A stretch of DNA of 29,737 nucleotides from RGIG5270 sp045657185. GTDB taxonomy: Bacteria; Verrucomicrobiota; Lentisphaeria; Victivallales; Victivallaceae. The DNA lies in NCBI GenBank assembly GCA_045657185.1, contig JAZOSO010000146.1:1-29737 (forward strand), given 5' to 3'. Each line of letters begins with the position of its first letter. The stretch's first letter is position 1. Below, piece by piece: positions 7,746 through 13,721 of this stretch. The notes under the pieces were generated by a model. That model was given only the letters and a program-made list of their open reading frames with translations, did no database searches and was not told the origin of the DNA. Both the position numbers and the translations under genes were made by a program.

Positions 7746-7965
7746 ATTATAAAAGATGACTGATTTATTGCAGGGGGAGAAGAAAAGAACCTTTCCTCAA
7801 AAGTTTTTTTCTTCTCCCCCTGTCTTGTCCCGCCATAGCCTTCGGCGACGGCGGAACCCACTCATCTTTTTCCAAACCTTTTAATTATATTTGACATTTT
7901 CTTCAGTCAAATTTATAGAAAATTATTGGAAAGATGATAAAAAACAGTCTATATTTAGTACAGAG
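7746..7965 (-). repeat. Right copy of the 200-bp inverted repeat
   Basis: Reverse complement of the left copy at 1863-2066. Compared with the left copy it carries an extra GC-rich hairpin at about 7829-7856 (CCGCC and GGCGG arms around CTTCGG) and a different, more perfect inner hairpin. The outer end stops 14 bp before the AraC stop codon. Flanking bases show no target-site duplication. Confidence 0.9.
7771..7822 (+). terminator. Long hairpin, probable terminator of the cassette
   Basis: CAGGGGGAGAAGAAAAGAAC (7771-7790) pairs with 7803-7822 over 20 bp with one G-U, and the loop is 12 nt. It begins 30 bp after the last DUF4838 stop and is nearly symmetric, so it could stop transcription from both the cassette and the convergent AraC gene. 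The T run is inside the 3' arm rather than after it, so the terminator call is tentative. Confidence 0.5.
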
Positions 7966-7979
7966 ACTTTTTGAATAGG

Positions 7980-8846
7980 CTATTTCTCTGTTTCTGCAAG
8001 CCATTGTTTTGGGGAAAGTTTGAAATAACGCTTGAATGAGCGTGTAAAAGATGTAATATCTTCAAAGCCGCAATAATCTGCAAGTTCACCGATACGGAAC
8101 TGACGGCTTTTCAGCAGTTCTGCGGCAGTAAGCATTTGCTGTTCAAGAATATATTGCCCGATTGACTGCCCCATAGCCTTTTTAAACAGAGTGCGAAAAT
8201 GCACATAAGAGAGATTTACCTGTGCGGCGAGTCCCGGCAAGTCATATTTTTCAAATGGCGAATTTTTGATTTTTTCAACTAATCTGTTTATATTATACGG
8301 GTCTTTTGCATCATATTCATACGATTCATTTTCTTTTGTTATTTCATGCATAAGCTGTTCAATTTTAAACACATCGTCCGGCGATGAAGCAGGGCGTCTG
8401 GCGACCTGAAACTTATGGGTAAAATACTCAAAAATACTCTTGATATTCCGTTCTGATTTCAAATTTATAAAAGATTCAGGGTACGCATTATTCAATGAGT
8501 TGTAAATCCTTCTCCCGCGCTCTCCCGAAAAATCCACCCAGTAATGTTTATAAGTAATATCCGGAATAATTTCATATTGAAAATATTTCGTCCGGTCTCC
8601 TATCCAAAAAAGACACGGAGCTTTAAGGTGCAGTTTTTTATCATCCAGATTCAGATAAACTTCACCGTCAGTAATCAATTCCAGAGAAAAACAATTTTTA
8701 CGGCACTCAATTTTACGGTGGATGATACCGCATGGAAATGTTCTGCAAAAAGCGGCAGTTATTTTCAAATCCTCAAAATAATTGACATTTTTAATGTTTC
8801 CATCTTCGGCTGAACTTATAATCATCATTTTTGTCAAATCTTTCAC
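7980..8846 (-). CDS. AraC-family transcriptional regulator
   Basis: The N-terminal part, about residues 30-150, is a cupin-like sugar-sensing domain (ELITDGEVYLNLDDKKLHLKAP, then YKHYWVDFSG). Residues about 200-284 form the double helix-turn-helix of AraC/XylS: LPGLAAQVNLSYVHFRTLFKKAMG, IGQYILEQQMLTAAELLK and IGELADYCGFEDITSFTRSFKRYFKLSPKQW. It is divergent from the Gfo/Idh/MocA operon and convergent with the DUF4838 cassette, so it probably controls one or both in response to a sugar. The start is uncertain. The longest frame begins at a GTG at 8846 without a ribosome site; ATG at 8828 or 8825 is a possible alternative, also with only a weak site. The effector cannot be read from the sequence. 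Confidence 0.9.
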   Translation of the reverse strand: MKDLTKMMIISSAEDGNIKNVNYFEDLKITAAFCRTFPCGIIHRKIECRKNCFSLELITDGEVYLNLDDKKLHLKAPCLFWIGDRTKYFQYEIIPDITYKHYWVDFSGERGRRIYNSLNNAYPESFINLKSERNIKSIFEYFTHKFQVARRPASSPDDVFKIEQLMHEITKENESYEYDAKDPYNINRLVEKIKNSPFEKYDLPGLAAQVNLSYVHFRTLFKKAMGQSIGQYILEQQMLTAAELLKSRQFRIGELADYCGFEDITSFTRSFKRYFKLSPKQWLAETEK

Positions 8847-8868
8847 TTGAAATAATTATTTGATACTA

Positions 8869-8906
8869 TTGTATGTTTATTATTTTGCACTATACTATAT
8901 GGTATA
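8869..8906 (+). promoter_or_regulatory. Candidate promoter and palindrome of the Gfo/Idh/MocA operon
   Basis: TTGTAT (8869-8874), a 16-bp spacer and TATACT (8891-8896) form a promoter with a poor -35, as often seen where an activator is required. The palindrome TATAC-TATATG-GTATA (8891-8906) overlaps the -10. The local AT richness makes chance matches likely, so this is tentative. Confidence 0.35.
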
Positions 8907-8929
8907 AATTAAAAAAATAATCTTTAAAT

Positions 8930-8957
8930 ACTATAAATCAAAAATCATTTTTGTCAA
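8930..8957 (-). promoter_or_regulatory. Promoter of the AraC gene
   Basis: On the minus strand TTGACA (8952-8957) and TATAGT (8930-8935) are 16 bp apart. The leader to the AraC start is about 75-95 nt and runs antisense to the upstream region of the divergent operon. Confidence 0.65.
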
Positions 8958-8975
8958 TAAAGGAGAAAGAAAAAA

Positions 8976-10010
8976 ATGAATGAAAAAAAATTAGGTGCAG
9001 CTGTTGTTGCAGTCGGTGAAGGCTTCAGACACATCAAGGCGTATCGTGACTGCAAAGATTACAATCTTCTCGCACTGAGCGATCCCGATCAGGAAAAAAT
9101 AGAACGCCGTCTGCGTGAATATGATTTGAAAGATATGCGTATCAGCCATGATTACAAAGAAATTCTGACAATGGATGATGTCGATGTTGTATCCGTCACC
9201 AGTCCTGATTACTATCATGCTGAACAGTCTATTGCTTTTCTTGAAGCAGGTAAACATGTCATTTGCGAAAAACCGATGACTCTTGACCTTGACGAAGCCA
9301 CTGCCATTGCCGAAGCTGTTCGCAGAACCGGCAATAATTTCATGATCGGTCATCCCACCCGTTACACTCCGGCATTTATACTTGCCAAGAAAATGATTGC
9401 ACGCGGCGATATCGGTGAACTTTTTATGGCAGAAACAGAATACGCCCACAACTACCGCCATGTCGGCGGCAAAAACAACTGGCGCAAAGATCCCCGCCGT
9501 GACCCCCTGCTCGGCGGCGGCTGTCATGCTGTTGACCTGCTCCGCTGGGCGGTTGACGATCTGATTGATGAAGCATTTGCCTACGGTACCAAAAAAGGTC
9601 TTGCCGATTGGCCGATCGCCAACGATTCTTATTTCTGTTTGTACAAATTCAAAAACGGCGTCATCGGCAAAGTCATGTGTTCAATCGGATTATCCCGTCC
9701 GTACACCATGCGCAGTGTTTTCTATGGAACCAAAGGAACAATCATCTGCGACAATCTGAGTCCTAAAATGCAGCTTTCAAGCGTACCTTTCTATGACTCT
9801 CCGAAAGATTGGACCGATTTTGTGGATATCCCCGTTGAAGTCAATAATCACAATGTTGAATCTCAGGTTCAGTTAATGGCTGATATCATTCTGCGCGGTG
9901 CGGAAAATCATGCAGATGTCGTTGAAGGTGCAAGAACCGTTTCTGCCTGCTGCGCCGCAATTGAAGCCGCAAAAACCGGCAGACCTGTAAAAGTACGCAA
10001 CGATTTTTAA
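8976..10010 (+). CDS. Gfo/Idh/MocA-family NAD(P)-dependent oxidoreductase
   Basis: A Rossmann N-terminal domain (GAAVVAVGEGFRHIKAY, residues 7-23; the glycine motif is modified) is followed by the family signature CEKPMTLD (Glu98-Lys99-Pro100), where the Lys is the usual catalytic or substrate-binding residue. The C-terminal alpha/beta domain contains GGGCHAVDLLRW (180-191), whose His is conserved in the family. Members oxidise or reduce sugars, inositols and sugar acids, some by an oxidation-elimination mechanism in glycoside cleavage. The length of 344 aa is normal and there is no signal peptide, so it is cytoplasmic. AAGGAG precedes the ATG. It is the first gene of the operon divergent from the AraC regulator. 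The substrate is unknown, presumably a sugar released by the secreted enzymes of the operon. Confidence 0.88.
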   Translation: MNEKKLGAAVVAVGEGFRHIKAYRDCKDYNLLALSDPDQEKIERRLREYDLKDMRISHDYKEILTMDDVDVVSVTSPDYYHAEQSIAFLEAGKHVICEKPMTLDLDEATAIAEAVRRTGNNFMIGHPTRYTPAFILAKKMIARGDIGELFMAETEYAHNYRHVGGKNNWRKDPRRDPLLGGGCHAVDLLRWAVDDLIDEAFAYGTKKGLADWPIANDSYFCLYKFKNGVIGKVMCSIGLSRPYTMRSVFYGTKGTIICDNLSPKMQLSSVPFYDSPKDWTDFVDIPVEVNNHNVESQVQLMADIILRGAENHADVVEGARTVSACCAAIEAAKTGRPVKVRNDF

Positions 10011-10022
10011 TTGAGGTATTTT

Positions 10023-11417
10023 ATGATAAAAGCGGGATTTTTTGAATGTGACATAACTCCGCCTTATTATGCGGACTGTCCGGGGGATTTCGGAAAGCGT
10101 AAAATACGCAAAATTTCTGATCCCCTAAGCGTCCGTGCCATGGCATTGGATGACGGCAGAACAAAAGCCGCCCTTGTAGGCATTGACAATATCGGTGTCG
10201 GCAAAAAATTTCTCATGCGATTGCAGGAAAATCTTCCTGATATAAAAATTATTTTCAGTGCGTCACACACCCATTATGCCGGCAATCTCAGAGATGATTT
10301 CCCCGGCATTAATGAAGCTGACGATATAATCCGCCGTGTCGTCATTGACGAAAGCGTATATTTTGATGAAAGTTATTACGAATACTGCCTTCGTCAATGC
10401 CGAACTGCTATTGTTTTTGCATTTGAAAATTTACAGGAAGTTGAATTTTCTTTCGGCAAAGGTAAAATTGAAAACATGATTTTCAACCGCCGTATCCGCA
10501 TGAAAGACGGCAGCGTGAAAACACATGCAGGAAAAGGAAATCCCGATTCTGTCGGATATGCAGGTCCTGTTGATGATGAACTTGGTGTTGTGGGTGTCTG
10601 GAAAAAAGGAAGTGATGAACTGCTCGGTTTTGCGCTTAATTTTTCCTGCCATGCATGTATCAATCTGGAAGGAGCAACAGCCGATTTCTGCGGTGTAGCC
10701 ATTGATACCGTCCGCGGTGTTTACGGCAAAGACACAGGTGCAGTTTATATCAACGGGGCCTCAGGAGATGTTACTCAAATTGATAATATGAGTCTCAAAA
10801 AAGATGTCGGCAAACCCATCGCAATCAAGCTCGGCCGCATCGTCGGCGGCGAAGCTGTCAAAATTCTTGCCTTTGCCGATAAAGGTGAAATTGAAACTTT
10901 GCAGTATTTAAGCGAAGTTTACAATCTGAAACGCAACGTTCCGGATTCTTCTGAATTTGAGGAAATGTATGAAAAACTGAAGGTTTTTGAAAATTCAGCA
11001 GATTATAAAATCGCAAAAAAAGTTGTATTGGAAAATATCTCTTACAAACTTAATCCGAAACCGAGCTGCGAACTTGCAGTTTTGCAGATAGGTCCGCTGA
11101 TCATCGGCTCAACTCCGGGTGAAATGTTCGCACAATTCGGACTTGACTTTAAACAACAGTCAAAATTTCCGTTCACATGGTTTTCGCAATTGAGTTACGG
11201 AATGGGATACATTCCGACTGCGGATGCTTTTGACCCGGTAACGGGCGGCGGCTACGAAGCTGCGGGGGCAATTTATTTCCCGGAAACAGGCGATGAGATA
11301 ACGGCAGTTATCTCCCGACTCTCACAACAGCTCACACCTGAAAAAGCCCCCGAATGTGAAACAGTTCCGCCGGTCAAAACTGTCTGGGATTACAATTTTA
11401 AACGCAAAAAAGGATAA
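10023..11417 (+). CDS. Ceramidase-N-domain-like hydrolase, cytosolic copy
   Basis: The protein resembles the neutral/alkaline non-lysosomal ceramidase N-terminal family: start AGFFECDITPP, then DPLSVRAMALDDG, SHTHY (81-85), NFSCHACIN, INGASGDVTQ and PGEMFAQFG. The His residues of SHTHY and SCHA and the Glu of PGEM match positions that bind zinc in characterised ceramidases (inference from motif order). Bacterial relatives in carbohydrate loci are common and need not act on ceramide; hydrolysis of another amide or ester is possible. I use the ATG at 10023, with GAGG 7 bp upstream, rather than the TTG at 10011. It has no signal peptide, unlike its tandem paralogue. It lies 12 bp after the oxidoreductase gene. 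Confidence 0.8.
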   Translation: MIKAGFFECDITPPYYADCPGDFGKRKIRKISDPLSVRAMALDDGRTKAALVGIDNIGVGKKFLMRLQENLPDIKIIFSASHTHYAGNLRDDFPGINEADDIIRRVVIDESVYFDESYYEYCLRQCRTAIVFAFENLQEVEFSFGKGKIENMIFNRRIRMKDGSVKTHAGKGNPDSVGYAGPVDDELGVVGVWKKGSDELLGFALNFSCHACINLEGATADFCGVAIDTVRGVYGKDTGAVYINGASGDVTQIDNMSLKKDVGKPIAIKLGRIVGGEAVKILAFADKGEIETLQYLSEVYNLKRNVPDSSEFEEMYEKLKVFENSADYKIAKKVVLENISYKLNPKPSCELAVLQIGPLIIGSTPGEMFAQFGLDFKQQSKFPFTWFSQLSYGMGYIPTADAFDPVTGGGYEAAGAIYFPETGDEITAVISRLSQQLTPEKAPECETVPPVKTVWDYNFKRKKG

Positions 11418-11423
11418 AATATT

Positions 11424-12911
11424 ATGAAAAAATTATTTTCAATTTTGATTTTTGTTTTATGCGGCACAATTTTTGCCGCTGACGCAAAAAAGCAGAATGA
11501 AAAACAGAACTTCGTTAAAGCCGGATTTTATGAATGTGACATTACTCCGCCCTACGGTGCAGATTGCCCCGGAGACAGAGGCAAACGCATTATCCGTAAA
11601 ATCTCCGACCCGCTGAAAGTCCGTGCTATGGCATTGACCGACGGGAAAGTCAAAATCGCCCTCGTCGGTATTGATAATATCAGTCCGGGAAGAAATTTTA
11701 TAAAGCGTCTGCAGGAGGCTCTGCCTGAAATTTTCATTCTCAACAGCTCTTCTCATACACACTACGGCGGTAATCTGCGCGACAAAGTCGATGTCAGTAA
11801 GGCTGATCCTATTGTTCAGCGTCTTTTTATTGAAGAGAGCGTTTACCATGACGCAATTTATTTTGAATACAGTTTGCGCCAGACCATTACTGCCATTAAA
11901 GTTGCTTTTGAAAACTTGCAGGAAGTAGAATTTTCCTTCGGCAAAGGCAAAGTTGAAAATCTGATTTTCAACCGCCGTACCCGCATGAAAGACGGTTCTG
12001 TCAAAACTCATGCAGGCAAAGGCAATCCCGCTATTGTCGGTTATGCAGGCCCTGTCGATGATGAATTGGGCGTTATGGGCGTCTGGAAAAAAGGAAGTGA
12101 TGAACTGCTCGGTTTCGCTCTCAATTTTTCCTGCCACGCCTGTATCAATCTGGAAGGTGCAACAGCCGATTTCTGCGGTGTAGCTATTGATACTGTCCGC
12201 GGTGTTTACGGCAAAAACACCGGTGCAGTTTATATCAACGGCGCATCAGGTGATGTCACCCAGATTGATAATATGAGCCTCAAAAAAGATGTCGGCAAAC
12301 CCATTGCCATCAAGCTCGGCCGTGCAGTCGGCGGTGAGGCCGTCAAAATCCTTGCCACTGCTGACAGAGGTCAGATAACTGCATTGAACTATCTGACTGA
12401 AAAATATGTTGCTCAACGCAAACCGCTCGGCAAAATCACCCCCGAAGCCGTCAAAAAAGCATACGAAATCGTCCGCAAAAATGCCGACCAGAAATCAAGC
12501 GAATATCAGCGGGCAAAACGTCTGATCAAAGGGGCATGGTCAAGAAGTCAGAATCCCAATCCGAAACCGTATGAAATGCAGCTTAGTGCAGTTCAAATCG
12601 GACCGCTGGTCATCGGCTCAACTCCGGGGGAAATGTTCGCACAGTTTGCATTCGATTTCAAAAAGGCTTCCAAACATCATTTCAGCTGGTTTTCTCAGCT
12701 ATCTCATGCCCTTTGCTACATTCCGACTGCGGACGCATTTGACAAAAAGACCGGCGGCGGATATGAACTCGGCTCGGCAAGATTTGTTCCGAAAACAGGA
12801 CATGAAATGACAGATGTTCTCATCCGTCTGGTAAATAAATTTGAAAAAGCACCGATTCCGCCTCCGGAAACAGTTCCGCCTGTCCATACCGTCTGGGATT
12901 ACAATAACTGA
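11424..12911 (+). CDS. Ceramidase-N-domain-like hydrolase, exported copy
   Basis: This paralogue of the preceding gene starts 6 bp after it. It has a signal peptide (MKKLFSILIFVLCGTIFAA) and a short Lys/Gln-rich linker before the common AGFYECDITPP start. All proposed metal motifs are kept: SSSHTHYGG, NFSCHACIN, INGASGDVTQ and PGEMFAQF. The central 145 residues or so, from ENLQEVEFSFGKG to GGEAVKIL, are almost the same in both copies, while the first 130 residues and the linker after GGEAVKIL differ far more. The pair therefore offers the same chemistry on both sides of the cytoplasmic membrane. The role in the operon is unknown; removal of acyl or similar groups from exported-glycan substrates is one guess. 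Confidence 0.8.
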   Translation: MKKLFSILIFVLCGTIFAADAKKQNEKQNFVKAGFYECDITPPYGADCPGDRGKRIIRKISDPLKVRAMALTDGKVKIALVGIDNISPGRNFIKRLQEALPEIFILNSSSHTHYGGNLRDKVDVSKADPIVQRLFIEESVYHDAIYFEYSLRQTITAIKVAFENLQEVEFSFGKGKVENLIFNRRTRMKDGSVKTHAGKGNPAIVGYAGPVDDELGVMGVWKKGSDELLGFALNFSCHACINLEGATADFCGVAIDTVRGVYGKNTGAVYINGASGDVTQIDNMSLKKDVGKPIAIKLGRAVGGEAVKILATADRGQITALNYLTEKYVAQRKPLGKITPEAVKKAYEIVRKNADQKSSEYQRAKRLIKGAWSRSQNPNPKPYEMQLSAVQIGPLVIGSTPGEMFAQFAFDFKKASKHHFSWFSQLSHALCYIPTADAFDKKTGGGYELGSARFVPKTGHEMTDVLIRLVNKFEKAPIPPPETVPPVHTVWDYNN

Positions 12912-12948
12912 TAATAAATAAACACCATACTTACAGAAAGGGGCTTTT

Positions 12949-13713
12949 ATGAACAGAGAAGAAACCTTTTCGGCATTGAGTAAAAATTGTTGTAAGTTCA
13001 CTTTGATTGAACTTCTCGTCGTAATTGCAATTATCGCCATTCTTGCAGGCATACTGCTCCCCGCGCTCAATATAGCACGGGCAAAAGGGCGCCAGGCAAA
13101 ATGTTCAAGCAACCTGCGTCAGTGGGGAACTGTCTTTGCCATGTACACTACTGATAATAACGGGATTTTTCCTGCAAGAAAGAATGCGGCTTCAGGGGTA
13201 AATGCTTCTGTTTACAGACTGCTGGATAATGCAGGTTATACAAGTGATGATTCAGGAAATAATTATAAACTGATGCTTGATTGTCCGGGTGACCCGACGA
13301 AAACTGCGAATACGGATAACGGCTATTATTATTCAAGCGGTTATTCTTTTGTTCTGCACAAAGGGAAAAAGGTAAACCGCAGTTATGCCTACAACAAGTT
13401 TCTCGGCTGGAACAATGATATCAAATCCCGCCACGCTCCTTTCGCTCCCGGTAAAGAGAAAAAATCTCTTTCATCAATTATTGTAATGAGAGATATTTAT
13501 AATTACACTGCCGCCGGTCAGGGTACAATTTATATGTATGGTTATTATGACCCGTCAGCGGATGTCAGAAGTACCACAAGCGTACATTCTCATCATAACA
13601 ATTCTGACAATGTTCTGTGTGTTGACGGACATGTTGCGAACTTCAAAGGAAATTACAGTAAAAGCAAAGATTTTGCGTTGCCGTACAGCAAAGATACTAT
13701 CATTAAAAACTAA
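12949..13713 (+). CDS. Pseudopilin-like protein with prepilin N-terminal helix
   Basis: A leader of 16 residues is followed by FTLIELLVVIAIIAILAG (Glu at +5) and LLPALNIARAKGRQAKCSSNLRQWG, the standard start of the Lentisphaerota pseudopilin families. The residue before the expected cut is Lys16, not Gly. The C-terminus has a perfect H-x9-DG element (HNNSDNVLCVDGHV), and the middle is rich in Tyr and small residues. The ATG at 12949 has AAAGGGG upstream. It lies 37 bp after the exported ceramidase-like gene and 8 bp before a secreted DUF4838 gene, the same neighbour order as at 2569-3274. It might belong to a pseudopilus or be a stand-alone inner-membrane-anchored protein helping export or retention of the neighbouring hydrolase; neither is shown. 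Confidence 0.87.
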   Translation: MNREETFSALSKNCCKFTLIELLVVIAIIAILAGILLPALNIARAKGRQAKCSSNLRQWGTVFAMYTTDNNGIFPARKNAASGVNASVYRLLDNAGYTSDDSGNNYKLMLDCPGDPTKTANTDNGYYYSSGYSFVLHKGKKVNRSYAYNKFLGWNNDIKSRHAPFAPGKEKKSLSSIIVMRDIYNYTAAGQGTIYMYGYYDPSADVRSTTSVHSHHNNSDNVLCVDGHVANFKGNYSKSKDFALPYSKDTIIKN

Positions 13714-13721
13714 GGGAAAAC

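Noticed and set aside
1853..7975. Target-site duplication flanking the inverted repeats
   Set aside because: The bases just outside the two copies do not match, so classical transposition of the whole unit is not supported.
8850..8861. AAATAATTATTT palindrome near the AraC start
   Set aside because: Very AT-rich and short; expected by chance in this region and without extension of the symmetry.
10011..10022. TTG start of the first ceramidase-like gene
   Set aside because: The ATG at 10023 has GAGG at the right distance and gives the standard family N-terminus.
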